Source: Sphingomonadales bacterium (GTDB taxonomy: Bacteria > Pseudomonadota > Alphaproteobacteria > Sphingomonadales > Sphingomonadaceae). Taken from it: a stretch of DNA of 42,461 bases. The notes beneath the pieces were generated by a model. It was given only the letters and a program-made list of their open reading frames with translations, made no database searches and had not been told where the DNA came from. A program made the translations under genes and the position numbers. Position 1 is the first letter of the stretch, and the number at the start of each line of letters is the position of its first letter. The DNA is taken from contig VMTF01000115.1 of assembly GCA_013791705.1 (NCBI GenBank), positions 1 to 42,461 of the forward strand, given 5' to 3'. Shown piece after piece: positions 27,858 to 36,251 of the stretch.

Positions 27858-29282
27858 TCAGGCCGCGCTGTCGATCCCGAGATCGGAAAGCTTGCGATAG
27901 AGCGTGGAGCGGCCGATCCCGAGGCGGCGGGCAACTTCGGTCATGCGGCCGCGATAGTGGCCGATGGCGAGGCGGATCACATCGGATTCGATTTCTTCGA
28001 GCGGGCGCAGGTTTCCGTCCGGCGTATAGAGCAGAACCCCGGGCGAGCCATGGTCCGACCCGGTGTGCGAGGCCAGCAGATCCGAACCGAGCAGGTTGGA
28101 AAGCTGCGGAAAATCGTCGGCGGTGAGCGCGTCGCCATCGCAGAATACCGCGGCGCGGAACAGCACGGCCTGCAATTGGCGGACATTGCCCGGCCAATCA
28201 TAGGCTGACAGCAGGGCCAGTGCGCTGTCGGTGATGCCAAGCGGGCGCAACCCCGGTTGCTCGCCGATCCGGGCGAGGAAATGACGGGCGAGCGCCGCGA
28301 TATCGCCCGCGCGTTCGCGCAGCGGTGGCAGCATGACGGTGATCGGAGCCAGCGCGGCAAAGAGGTCGGGCAGGAAGTGTCCGGCGGCGACAAGATCGCG
28401 CAGCGGCAGGTTGCTGGCGGCGATCAGCCGTACATCGACCTTGAAGGAATGGCGCGCACCGACCGGCCGCACGTCGCTGCGGGCGATCGATTCGAGCAGG
28501 CGAAGCTGGACCTGGTCGGGCAGGCGATCGATCTCGTCGAGCACCAGCGTGCCGCCGTCGCAATGCTGGAGCGCGCCGATCTGGCGATCGAACGCGCCGG
28601 GGAACGCGCCTTTTTCATGGCCGAACAGCATTGATTCGATCGAATTCGCAGGGACGCCGCCAATATTGACGATGCGCAAGGTGTGGCGCGCGCGCGGGCT
28701 GGCGGCATGCATCGCGCGGACCAGCATTTCCTTGCCGGTGCCGCTTTCGCCCTCGATCAGCACCGGGCCATGGCCCCGCGCGGCCTTGGCCGCCACGGCA
28801 AGCGCCGCGCGGAAGGTGGGCGCCGAACCGGTCATGGAATCGAAATCGAGCACGCCCGACATCTTTTCCGTCAGCGGGGCAAGCTCGTCCTGCGGGCTTT
28901 CCCGCGTTGTCGCGGCGCGCAGGGCCTGCATCAGCCGTTCCGGCGCGACCGGCTTGATCAGGTAGTCGCTGGCACCGGCCCGCATCGCCTCGACCGCGAG
29001 CAGCGGCGAGGCGCTGGTCGTCAGCATCAGGATCGGCAGGGCGGGGCGGCGGTTCTTCAGTTCGGCGATCAGCGCGCAGGCATCGTCGCCCGGCACCCAC
29101 TGATCCAGAATGATCGCGGACAGCGCCATGCCCTGCCGCGTTCCCAGCGTGGCGATCGCGGTTTCGGAATCACGCACCACCAGCGTTCGCCAGCCTTCGC
29201 GCGCCGCAAGTGCCGAGATCAGGCGGCACTGGGCCGGCTCATCGTCGATCAGCATCAGCAATCGTTGTTCGAGCTCGGACAT
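27858..29282 (-). CDS. NtrC-type response regulator with variant GAFTGA loop
   Basis: 474 residues from the ATG at 29282. The receiver has DDEP, phospho-acceptor Asp60 in IILDQWVPG and Lys110 in DYLIKPV. The AAA+ domain has Walker A GESGTGKE at 178-185 and Walker B GTLVLDEID. The sigma54-contacting loop reads GAFPGA at 225-230 instead of GAFTGA, which normally matters for remodelling sigma54 holoenzyme. A Fis-type helix-turn-helix ends the protein (MTEVARRLGIGRSTLYRKLSDLGI). No histidine kinase is adjacent. It is divergent from the coxIV-pnt operon with 192 bases between. Confidence 0.88.
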   Translation of the reverse strand: MSELEQRLLMLIDDEPAQCRLISALAAREGWRTLVVRDSETAIATLGTRQGMALSAIILDQWVPGDDACALIAELKNRRPALPILMLTTSASPLLAVEAMRAGASDYLIKPVAPERLMQALRAATTRESPQDELAPLTEKMSGVLDFDSMTGSAPTFRAALAVAAKAARGHGPVLIEGESGTGKEMLVRAMHAASPRARHTLRIVNIGGVPANSIESMLFGHEKGAFPGAFDRQIGALQHCDGGTLVLDEIDRLPDQVQLRLLESIARSDVRPVGARHSFKVDVRLIAASNLPLRDLVAAGHFLPDLFAALAPITVMLPPLRERAGDIAALARHFLARIGEQPGLRPLGITDSALALLSAYDWPGNVRQLQAVLFRAAVFCDGDALTADDFPQLSNLLGSDLLASHTGSDHGSPGVLLYTPDGNLRPLEEIESDVIRLAIGHYRGRMTEVARRLGIGRSTLYRKLSDLGIDSAA

Positions 29283-29474
29283 TTTCGCGTTTGCAACCCC
29301 CTCGGAGTGGACCCGCAATAAAGCGAGAGGGTAAAAAGGCGCTTAAGACTGTTTATCGGCGCGGGTTCGGCCAACTGGGCGCTTGAGTGCTGCAGCGCGG
29401 CGGGATAGAGCGCGAGGTTATCAACCGCCCGGCCGGGCAAGATACTGGCGGGCATAGCTACGGGAACTGGCAAG

Positions 29475-29600
29475 ATGGCTTCGGGCAACGACATGAAGGC
29501 GGCGAACGAGACTTACGGCAGCTTCATCACGGCGGTCAAAGTGAGCACGCCGCTGATCGCGCTGATCACGGCGGCCGTCGTTTTCATCATCAGCCGCTGA
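29475..29600 (+). CDS. aa3-type cytochrome c oxidase subunit IV-like small protein
   Basis: A 41-residue protein, MASGNDMKAANETYGSFITAVKVSTPLIALITAAVVFIISR, with a short polar N-terminus and one membrane helix near residues 20-40. The Y-x-x-F pattern before the helix is the mark of the bacterial aa3 oxidase subunit IV family (PF07835). In many alphaproteobacteria this tiny gene stands just before pntA, as here, away from the other oxidase genes. Its role in the oxidase is unclear. pntAA begins eight bases after its stop. Confidence 0.85.
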   Translation: MASGNDMKAANETYGSFITAVKVSTPLIALITAAVVFIISR

Positions 29601-29607
29601 ATTCCGC

Positions 29608-30735
29608 GTGGGGGGGCCGTTGCGGATCGCCATAGTTCGGGAACGTGCGCCCGGTGAAACCCGGGTGGCGGCAACGCCCGAAACGGTTCGCAAGTTCATC
29701 GCGCTGGGCGCGAGCGTCGCGGTCGAACCCGGGGCGGGTGAAGCTGCTTCCATCGCGGATGCGGACTATGTCGCGGCCGGGGCGGAAGTTTCGGCTGCGG
29801 CCGTGCAGGGCGCGGGGATCGTGCTGGGCGTGCAGGGGCCGGACCCGGCCGCGCTGGCGGGCACTGCGCCCGGCGCGTGGGTCGTCGCCTCGCTCGATCC
29901 GTTCGGGCAGCGCGGGCGCGTCGATGCCTATGCGGCGGCGGGGCTGGAAGCGCTGGCGATGGAATTCATGCCGCGCATCACCCGCGCGCAGTCGATGGAT
30001 ATCCTCTCCTCGCAGTCGAACCTGTCGGGCTACAAGGCGGTGATCGAGGCGGCCAACCTCTATGGCCGCGCCTTCCCGATGATGATGACCGCTGCCGGGA
30101 CGATCACGGCGGCACGGTGCTTCGTGATGGGCGTTGGCGTGGCAGGCCTGCAGGCAATCGCCACCGCGCGGCGTCTGGGGGCGCAAGTGAGCGCGACCGA
30201 TGTGCGCTCCGCCACGAAAGAACAGATCCTGTCGCTCGGCGCCAAGCCGATCTTCGTCGAAAACGTCGCGGGGATCGAGGGCGAGGGCGCCGGCGGTTAT
30301 GCGACCGAAATGTCCGAAGAATACCAGAAGGCGCAGGCCGAACTGGTTTCCGCGCACATCGCGAAACAGGACATTGTGATCACCACGGCGCTGATTCCGG
30401 GCCGCGCCGCGCCGCGCCTCGTCACCGACGCGCAGATCGCGACGATGAAACCGGGCAGCGTGATTTTCGACCTGGCGGCGGCGCAAGGCGGCAATGTCGA
30501 AGGCTCTGTGCCGGATCAGGTGACCGAGCGGCACGGGGTGAAGATCCTGGGCTTTGCCAACACCCCCGCGCGCTTGCCGGCCGATGCCTCGGCGCTGTTC
30601 GCCCGCAACCTCTACAACTTTCTCTCGGCATTCTGGGACAAGGAACAGGGCAAGCCTGTGCTCGATGCGGAAATCGGCGACGCGATCCGGCTTACGCAGG
30701 GCGGGAAGGTTGTCAGTGAGAGGCTACGCGGTTGA
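29608..30735 (+). CDS. pntAA: NAD(P) transhydrogenase subunit alpha part 1 (PntAA)
   Basis: NAD(H)-binding domain I of the proton-translocating transhydrogenase, 375 residues, split from the membrane part as usual in alphaproteobacteria. It has RIAIVRERAPGETRVAATPETV at the N-terminus, SQSNLSGYKAVIEAANLYGRAFPMMMTAAGTI, the Rossmann motif VMGVGVAGLQAIATARRLGA, TDVRSATKEQILSLGAK, and TALIPGRAAPRLV. The start is a GTG at 29608 or a TTG at 29620 (LRIAIV); the choice affects four residues. Its stop overlaps the next start by one base (TGATG). Confidence 0.93.
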   Translation: MGGPLRIAIVRERAPGETRVAATPETVRKFIALGASVAVEPGAGEAASIADADYVAAGAEVSAAAVQGAGIVLGVQGPDPAALAGTAPGAWVVASLDPFGQRGRVDAYAAAGLEALAMEFMPRITRAQSMDILSSQSNLSGYKAVIEAANLYGRAFPMMMTAAGTITAARCFVMGVGVAGLQAIATARRLGAQVSATDVRSATKEQILSLGAKPIFVENVAGIEGEGAGGYATEMSEEYQKAQAELVSAHIAKQDIVITTALIPGRAAPRLVTDAQIATMKPGSVIFDLAAAQGGNVEGSVPDQVTERHGVKILGFANTPARLPADASALFARNLYNFLSAFWDKEQGKPVLDAEIGDAIRLTQGGKVVSERLRG

Positions 30736-31097
30736 TGGCGGCCGCTGCGCTTCTGCTGCTGGGTGGGACCGTGTTCAATGATTCCAGGCCGAATCCCGCC
30801 GAAATCGCAGGGCGCTGGTCGGTAGATTTACGGCTCGAACAAGCGGATCGGCCCTATCATCAGCTCATGCAGTTGACCGTTGCCGAGGATGGTGCGGTGA
30901 CCGGCGAATTCGGCAACAGCCCGATTCTGGCCGGCCGCACCGGCCGCGGGCAGGGACGGGATTGCGTTGCCTTCCGCACAGCGGACAGCGGCGGCGCCAA
31001 TTTTAGCTCGGCTTGCATAGTTGCGGGCCGGATGGTTGGGCAAACCTGGTCGGAGGCGCGCAATTTCGTGCTGCCGTGGACTGCGGAGCGACGGTAA
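30735..31097 (+). CDS. Hypothetical secreted protein inside the pnt operon
   Basis: 120 residues from the ATG at 30735, whose A is the last base of the pntAA stop; its own stop shares one base with the pntAB start (TAATG), so it is tightly coupled on both sides. The N-terminus MAAAALLLLGGTVFNDSRP looks like a short signal or anchor. The rest is probably beta-rich (GRWSVDLRLEQ, LMQLTVAEDGAVTGEFGNSPI, FVLPWTAER) with two Cys. I recognise no family. Position suggests an envelope or periplasmic partner of the transhydrogenase, but this is inference. Confidence 0.68.
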   Translation: MAAAALLLLGGTVFNDSRPNPAEIAGRWSVDLRLEQADRPYHQLMQLTVAEDGAVTGEFGNSPILAGRTGRGQGRDCVAFRTADSGGANFSSACIVAGRMVGQTWSEARNFVLPWTAERR

Positions 31098-31396
31098 TGG
31101 ACTTCATTTCGATCCTTTCGATCTTCGTCATGGCCTGCTTCGTGGGCTATTATGTCGTCTGGTCCGTCACCCCGGCACTGCACACGCCGCTGATGGCGGT
31201 GACCAACGCGATCTCCTCGGTGATCATCGTCGGCGCGCTGGTCGCGGCGGCGGGCCGCTCGGATACGGGCATACACGCACTGGCTTCGAGCTGGCTGGGG
31301 CTGGCGGCGGTAACGATGGCCTCGATCAATATTTTCGGCGGGTTCGCGGTGACCGCGCGGATGCTGGCGATGTACAAGAAGAAGCAAAAGGGCTGA
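31097..31396 (+). CDS. pntAB: NAD(P) transhydrogenase subunit alpha part 2 (PntAB)
   Basis: Membrane part of the alpha subunit, 99 residues with three predicted helices: FISILSIFVMACFVGYYVVW, LMAVTNAISSVIIVGALVAAA and LASSWLGLAAVTMASINIFGGFAVTARMLAM. The conserved TPALHTPLMAVTNAISS and INIFGGF are family signatures. With PntB it forms the proton channel. The ATG at 31097 overlaps the preceding stop by one base. pntB starts five bases after its stop. Confidence 0.93.
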   Translation: MDFISILSIFVMACFVGYYVVWSVTPALHTPLMAVTNAISSVIIVGALVAAAGRSDTGIHALASSWLGLAAVTMASINIFGGFAVTARMLAMYKKKQKG

Positions 31397-31401
31397 TCGA
31401 C

Positions 31402-32858
31402 ATGGAACACGTCGTCCTGCCCGCCTGGGCGCTGCTGGCCTATCTGGCCGCCGGCGTCCTGTTTATCCTCGCGCTGCGCGGGCTGAGTTCGCCGGCCACG
31501 TCACGCCGGGGCAATCGTTATGGCATGATCGGCATGGCCATGGCCGTTGCCACCACGATGGCAACCCAGGCGCCGATACCGCCGGGCCACTGGTGGCCGC
31601 GCCCGAGCCCCGAAGATCTCGTCATCCTGGCCAAGATCCTGATCGCGATCGGGCTTGGCGCGGTGATCGGGATAACCACGGCGCGCAAGATCCAGATGAC
31701 CGCGATGCCGCAACTGGTCGCGGCGTTTCACAGTCTGGTCGGGCTGGCGGCGGTGCTGGTCGGGCTGGCCGCCTATCTCAATCCGGCGGTGTTCGGGATT
31801 CTGCTGCCGTCCGGCGCGATCAGTCCCGACAGCCGGATCGAGCTTGGGCTTGGAATCGCGATCGGCGCGATCACCTTTTCCGGCTCGGTGATCGCCTTCG
31901 CCAAGCTCAACGGCAACATGAGCGGGGCGCCGATCATGCTGCCCGCGCGCCATGTGATCAACCTGGGCACGCTGGTGGCGATCCTGGGGCTGGTCGCGTG
32001 GTTCACCCAGGATGAAAGTTTGTGGGTGATCGCCGCGATTACCGTGCTCTCGTTCGCGATCGGATTCCTGCTGATCATTCCGATCGGCGGCGCGGACATG
32101 CCGGTGGTCGTCTCGATGCTCAATTCCTATTCGGGCTGGGCGGCGGCGGCGATGGGCTTCACGCTCCACAATACCGCGATGATCATCACCGGGGCGCTGG
32201 TCGGCTCGTCGGGCGCGATCCTCTCCTACATCATGTGCAAGGCGATGAACCGCTCGTTCCTCTCGGTCATCGCCGGGGGATTCGGTACCGACGCGGGCGC
32301 GGCGGGCGGCGAGGCGCGCGAACAGCGCCCGTGGAAGCGCGGATCGGCCGAGGATGCCGCGTTCCTGCTCAAGGAAGCCGAGAACGTCATCATCATTCCG
32401 GGCTACGGCATGGCGGTGGCGCAGGCCCAGCACGTGCTGCGCGAGATGGGTGACCTGCTCCGCAAGGAAGGCGTGGGCGTCAAATATGCGATCCACCCGG
32501 TCGCGGGGCGGATGCCCGGCCACATGAACGTGCTGCTGGCCGAGGCCAACGTGCCCTATGACGACGTTTTCGAACTGGAAGACATCCAGGGCGAATTCGC
32601 TCAGTGCGACGTGGCCTCATCATCGGCGCGAACGACGTGGTGAACCCCTCCGCCAAGACCGACAAGTCCTCGCCGATCTACGGGATGCCGGTGTTCGACG
32701 TGGAGAAGGCCAAGACCATCATGTTCATCAAGCGCTCGATGGGCGGGGTCGGTTATGCCGGGGTCGACAACGACGTGTTCTACATGGACCAGACAATGAT
32801 GCTGCTCGCCGACGCGAAGAAGATGGTCGAGGATATCGTGAAGGCGCTCCAGCATTGA
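31402..32858 (+). pseudogene. pntB: NAD(P) transhydrogenase subunit beta (PntB), frameshifted near its 3' end
   Basis: Membrane domain plus NADP(H)-binding domain III. From the ATG at 31402 the frame gives the hydrophobic region, then ENVIIIPGYGMAVAQAQ and HPVAGRMPGHMNVLLAEA, reaching [13 protein letters not shown]. It then runs out of frame to a stop at 32643. The rest of the family sequence, [24 protein letters not shown] through [16 protein letters not shown] to [10 protein letters not shown], is in the neighbouring frame to 32858. One missing C near 32614-32616 (GTGGCCCTCATC read as GTGGCCTCATC) restores a 485-residue protein. As read, the essential NADP domain is lost. Confidence 0.92.
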
Positions 32859-32880
32859 TCAGGCCAGCATTGATCAGGCA
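32851..32880. repeat. 15-bp tandem duplication at the pntB stop
   Basis: AGCATTGATCAGGCC (32851-32865) is followed at once by AGCATTGATCAGGCA (32866-32880), 14 of 15 identical. The first copy contains the pntB stop (32856-32858). Each copy contains a TTG in frame with the following lipoprotein gene, so the duplication appears to have supplied its start with an AGG upstream. Confidence 0.85.
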
Positions 32881-33175
32881 GGTTGCCGTTGCGCTGATCC
32901 TGCCGCTGGCGCTGACTGGCTGCGCGCAGGCGATCGCCGAAAGCCAGGTCCGCACGGCACTGGTCGAGGCGGGACTGCCCGAGGCGACTTCGGCCTGCAT
33001 GGCCAGGCGGATGACGGATCGACTGACCATCTCCCAGCTTCGCAAGCTCAAGGCGTTGCAGGGGGCGAAGCGCACGATCCCGGACTATGTCGATGCGGTG
33101 CGCCGGGTCGGCGATCCGCAAGTCTTCGAGGTTACCGCCAGTTCCGCGGCGCTCTGCGCGACGGGTTTCGGCTGA
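32870..33175 (+). CDS. Small predicted lipoprotein
   Basis: 101 residues from the TTG at 32870, with a lipoprotein signal MIRQVAVALILPLALTGC and Cys18 as anchor. The mature part includes SACMARRMTDRLTISQLRKLKALQ, a pattern I recall from short uncharacterised sphingomonad proteins, and two more Cys that could form a disulfide. No ATG is available; a TTG at 32855 inside the first copy of a tandem repeat is the alternative (106 residues). It follows pntB directly and may be part of that transcript. Function unknown. Confidence 0.68.
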   Translation: MIRQVAVALILPLALTGCAQAIAESQVRTALVEAGLPEATSACMARRMTDRLTISQLRKLKALQGAKRTIPDYVDAVRRVGDPQVFEVTASSAALCATGFG

Positions 33176-33252
33176 ACGAGGCAGCGCTGGACCTCGCAGC
33201 CGCGTTTTCCTAAGGCCGCGCATTGACGGAACACGTCCGGGGAGATTCAACC

Positions 33253-33948
33253 TTGCGCAAGCTGGGCCTTATCGGCGGCATGAGCTGGCTGTCGACACGC
33301 ACCTATTACGAGCACATCAACAGTCTGGTGCAGGCGAAGGCCGGCCGGCGGGCCAGCGCGCCGTTGCTGATCGAAAGCCTCGATTTCTCCCAATTGCAGC
33401 AGTTGCAGAGCGCCGGGGAATGGCAGCGCGCCGCCAGGGTGCTGGCGGACAGCGCGCGGCGGCTGGAGGCGATGGGCGCCGGCGCGCTGTTGATCGGCGC
33501 GAATTCGATGCACAAGGTTTATGACGAGGTCGCCGCGGCGGTCTCGGTCCCGGTGCTCCACATCGCCGAATGCGTCGGTGCTCGCATGGCGCGCGACGGG
33601 GTGACGAAGGCGGGGCTGCTCGGCACACGCAACGTAATGCTCGAAGGCTTCTATCGGCAGAAGCTGATCGCGCGCGATATCGAACTGTTGCCGCCGCAAA
33701 TGAAGTTCGTCGAGACGCTGGACCAGGTCATTTACGGGGAACTGATGCAGGGCAAGGCCACGCGCCACGCCCAGCGCGAGCTGAAGTCGATGATTGTCGA
33801 ACTCCAGCGCGACGGCGCGCAGGCGATCGTGCTCGGCTGCACCGAGCTGGAAATGGTCGTCGATATCGATGCCAATGTCCTGCCGATTTACGACTGCACC
33901 CGGATTCATGCCGAGGCTGCGGTCGAATGGATTCTGGGCGCCGAGTGA
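33253..33948 (+). CDS. Aspartate/glutamate racemase-family protein lacking the first catalytic Cys
   Basis: 231 residues of the Asp/Glu racemase fold. The TTG at 33253 is preferred because GGGGAG lies nearby upstream and the product then starts like E. coli YgeA (RKLGLIGGMSW). The first catalytic motif, usually LCTNTMHK, reads LIGANSMHK, so the Cys is replaced by Gly; the second, LGCTE, is intact. GGMSWEST reads GGMSWLST. Two-Cys racemases need both thiols, so this protein may act on one stereoisomer only, catalyse another reaction, or be inactive. A TTG at 33223 would add ten residues. Confidence 0.85.
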   Translation: MRKLGLIGGMSWLSTRTYYEHINSLVQAKAGRRASAPLLIESLDFSQLQQLQSAGEWQRAARVLADSARRLEAMGAGALLIGANSMHKVYDEVAAAVSVPVLHIAECVGARMARDGVTKAGLLGTRNVMLEGFYRQKLIARDIELLPPQMKFVETLDQVIYGELMQGKATRHAQRELKSMIVELQRDGAQAIVLGCTELEMVVDIDANVLPIYDCTRIHAEAAVEWILGAE

Positions 33949-33962
33949 CCGAACTCCCGGTA

Positions 33963-35123
33963 ATGCCCCGCGCGCCCTTTGCTTCCGATCCGGCGCGCAG
34001 CCGGGGGCGCGAGTTTGCGGCCGACGATACGGTAACGCGCGGCCCGCGCGGCCCCTATCAGCGCGACCGCGACCGGATCATTCACTCGATCGCGTTTCGC
34101 CGGCTGCGCCACAAGACGCAGGTCTTCATTGCGCCCGATGGCGATCATTACCGGGTGCGGCTCACCCACAGCCTGGAAGTCGCGCAGATCGGCCGGGCGA
34201 TCGCGCGCACGCTCGGGCTTGACGAGGATCTGACCGAGGCGCTGTGCCTGGCCCACGATATCGGCCATCCGCCGTTCGGCCACGCCGGCGAGGATGCGCT
34301 CGATGAAGCGATGCAGCCGTTCGGCGGGTTCGATCACAACGCCCATTGCCTGCGCACGCTGATGCGGCTGGACAGCCCCTATTGCGAGTTCGACGGGCTG
34401 AACCTGACCTGGGAACTGCTCGAAGGGCTCGCCAAGCATAACGGTCCGGTCATTGCGCCGAACTGGGCGCTGGCCGAGCTTGACGCGGCCTATCCGCTGC
34501 AACTGGGCGAATGGTCGTGTCTTGAAGCGCAAGTCGCGGCGCTGGCCGACGACATTGCCTATGACAACCACGATATCGACGACGGGTTGCGCGCCGGTTT
34601 CCTTGTGGTCGATGAATTGCTGTCACTCGATTTCGTTGCCGAACAATGGCGCGGGGTGGAACGCCGGTTCCCGCGCGCGCCGCGTGAGCGCCAGTTGCGC
34701 GAACTGGTGCGCGGCCAGATCGGGCTGATGGTCAACGACCTGATTGCCGAGACCCGGATGCGCGCGGCCGGGCTCGGCAGCGTTGCCGACGTTCGCGCCG
34801 CCGGACGGCCGACCGCCGCGTTTTCGCCCGCGCTGGGCGAGGCCGAGCGGCGGCTCAAGGCCTTCCTCTACGAGAAACTCTATTACCATCCCGAGCAGAT
34901 CGCGACGGCCGGGCGCGCGGCCGAGGTGACCGCGACACTGTTCGCCGCCTATTCGGCCGAGCCTGCGCTGATGGGCCAGGGGTGGGGCGAACGCTCGCAG
35001 GTTGCGGAGCCGGGGCGCAGCCGCCACATTGCCGACTATATCGCCGGGATGACCGACCGCTTCGCGATCACCGCCTATGCGCAGATCACCGGCCGCACGC
35101 CGGATGGACTGCAAAATGTTTGA
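33963..35123 (+). CDS. dGTPase-like dNTP triphosphohydrolase
   Basis: HD-domain enzyme that splits dNTPs to deoxynucleoside and triphosphate. From the ATG at 33963 it has 386 residues, starting MPRAPFASDPARSRGREF as in related alphaproteobacterial proteins; a GTG at 33945 overlapping the racemase stop would add six. RDRDRIIHSIAFRRLRHKTQVF, RLTHSLEVAQIGRAIAR, the HD motif LAHDIGHPPFGHAGE, and ADDIAYDNHDIDDGL (last metal-binding Asp) are all present. It belongs to the type-2 dGTPase-like group. The downstream Rossmann gene begins 26 bases later. Confidence 0.92.
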   Translation: MPRAPFASDPARSRGREFAADDTVTRGPRGPYQRDRDRIIHSIAFRRLRHKTQVFIAPDGDHYRVRLTHSLEVAQIGRAIARTLGLDEDLTEALCLAHDIGHPPFGHAGEDALDEAMQPFGGFDHNAHCLRTLMRLDSPYCEFDGLNLTWELLEGLAKHNGPVIAPNWALAELDAAYPLQLGEWSCLEAQVAALADDIAYDNHDIDDGLRAGFLVVDELLSLDFVAEQWRGVERRFPRAPRERQLRELVRGQIGLMVNDLIAETRMRAAGLGSVADVRAAGRPTAAFSPALGEAERRLKAFLYEKLYYHPEQIATAGRAAEVTATLFAAYSAEPALMGQGWGERSQVAEPGRSRHIADYIAGMTDRFAITAYAQITGRTPDGLQNV

Positions 35124-35149
35124 GGCGCCCGAAATGCGCGACGCTGCCA

Positions 35150-35869
35150 ATGCCTAAGCCGATCCGCATCTGCCTGGTCGGGGCGTCCGGGCTGGTCGGC
35201 ACCGCGCTGGTCAAGGCCTGCGTGGGGCGGCGGGACGTGCGCCTGCCCGCCGTCGCCCGCCGCGAACTGGATCTGCCCGAAGGAGCGCGGATGGAAGTGC
35301 TGGTGGCCGATCCCGCACGCTGGGACGACGCCATTGCCGCCGCCCGGCCCGATACGCTGGTCTGCGCGCTCGGTACGACCTGGCGGCAGGCCGGGCGGGA
35401 CGAGGCCGCGTTTCGCGCGGTGGACGAGCGCCTTGTGCTCGATTGTGCCCGCTGGGGTGTCGCGGCGGGCGCACGGCAGTTGATCGCGGTCTCGTCGGTC
35501 GGGGCGGACCGCCAGGCCAAGGGGCTTTACCTTCGCGTGAAGGGCGAGGTGGAGGCGGCGCTGGCCAAGTCCGGCTATCAGCGACTCGATATCCTCAGGC
35601 CGGGACTGTTGATCGGTCACCGTGACAGCCTCCGCCCGGCTGAACGCCTGGCGCAGTTGCTGGCGCCGATGACGGACCTGCTGCTGCACGGCAGTCTTGC
35701 GCGGTTTCACTCGGTTCGCGCCGCCACGCTGGCCGAGGCGATCCTTGCGCTGGTGCACGAGAAGCCGCGAGGGCGCTTCACCCACGATTATGACGCACTG
35801 CAACGCGCGATCCGCCGCCGGAACTATACCACGGCGGTGGACAAGGCGGTCGCGGCCACCGTCGATTGA
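35150..35869 (+). CDS. NAD(P)-binding Rossmann protein, HTATIP2-like
   Basis: 239 residues from the ATG at 35150. The N-terminal GASGLVGTALVKAC is the NADP-binding glycine motif of atypical SDR proteins. LVCALGTTWRQAGRDEAAFRAVDERLVLDCARWGVAAGARQLIAVSSVGAD and YLRVKGEVEAALAKSGYQRLDILRPGLLIG match the HTATIP2/TIP30-like group, with Ser and the modified YxxxK. The substrate is unknown. It lies 26 bases after the dNTPase gene, so these are probably co-transcribed, and it ends 118 bases before the glycine riboswitch. Confidence 0.86.
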   Translation: MPKPIRICLVGASGLVGTALVKACVGRRDVRLPAVARRELDLPEGARMEVLVADPARWDDAIAAARPDTLVCALGTTWRQAGRDEAAFRAVDERLVLDCARWGVAAGARQLIAVSSVGADRQAKGLYLRVKGEVEAALAKSGYQRLDILRPGLLIGHRDSLRPAERLAQLLAPMTDLLLHGSLARFHSVRAATLAEAILALVHEKPRGRFTHDYDALQRAIRRRNYTTAVDKAVAATVD

Positions 35870-35986
35870 GCAGTTCGGTGGAGTATGCGGGCCGGTGGAT
35901 CATGTGGACCTGTGGATTATGCGGCCGTGCCGCGCGGATGGCCAGTTGACTTCGCAACTGCACACGGCCAGCGTCAGATCGTCGCT

Positions 35987-36230
35987 GATCGCGCGGGAGA
36001 GTTCGTGCGAATCGCCTTGAACGGCAGTTCGCACGGCGCCGAAGGAGCAACCGCCCCGGAATCTCTCAGGCCAATGGACCGCGTGGATCGATAGCGACAC
36101 TCTGGAAAGTGCATTCCCTTCGGGGGGTGCCGCCGAAGGTGTAACCCTGGTTCCTGGCCGCTGAACGGGCCGTAAACCGGGGGAAAGCTCTCAGGCTTCC
36201 GTGACAGAGGGGGCACCGGAACGGTGTGCC
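35987..36230 (+). promoter_or_regulatory. Tandem glycine riboswitch
   Basis: Two glycine aptamers in series. The first (about 35987-36088) closes with GATCGCGCGG against CCGCGTGGATC and contains GGGAGAG, GCGCCGAAGGAGCAA and GGAATCTCTCAGG. The second (about 36096-36213) contains CTCTGGAAAGTGC, GCCGAAGGTGTAA and GCTCTCAGGCTTCCGTGACA. A short hairpin (GGCACCG/CGGTGTGCC, about 36212-36230) follows and is followed by GAGCGGGG near the gcvT GTG start, so it may be the expression platform acting on translation. This accounts for most of the 382 bases between genes; nothing else clear is seen at 35870-35986. Confidence 0.93.
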
Positions 36231-36251
36231 AATTCTGAGCGGGGTCTCTGC

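Noticed and set aside
29343..29357. Possible CtrA site (TTAA-N7-TTAA) in the coxIV upstream region
   Set aside because: Only the first half is TTAA; the second half is TATC, so the match is too weak.
35911..35919. DnaA-box-like TGTGGATTA before the riboswitch, and a similar TTATCCACC at 13013
   Set aside because: Isolated near-matches with no cluster, AT-rich unwinding region or origin-linked genes.
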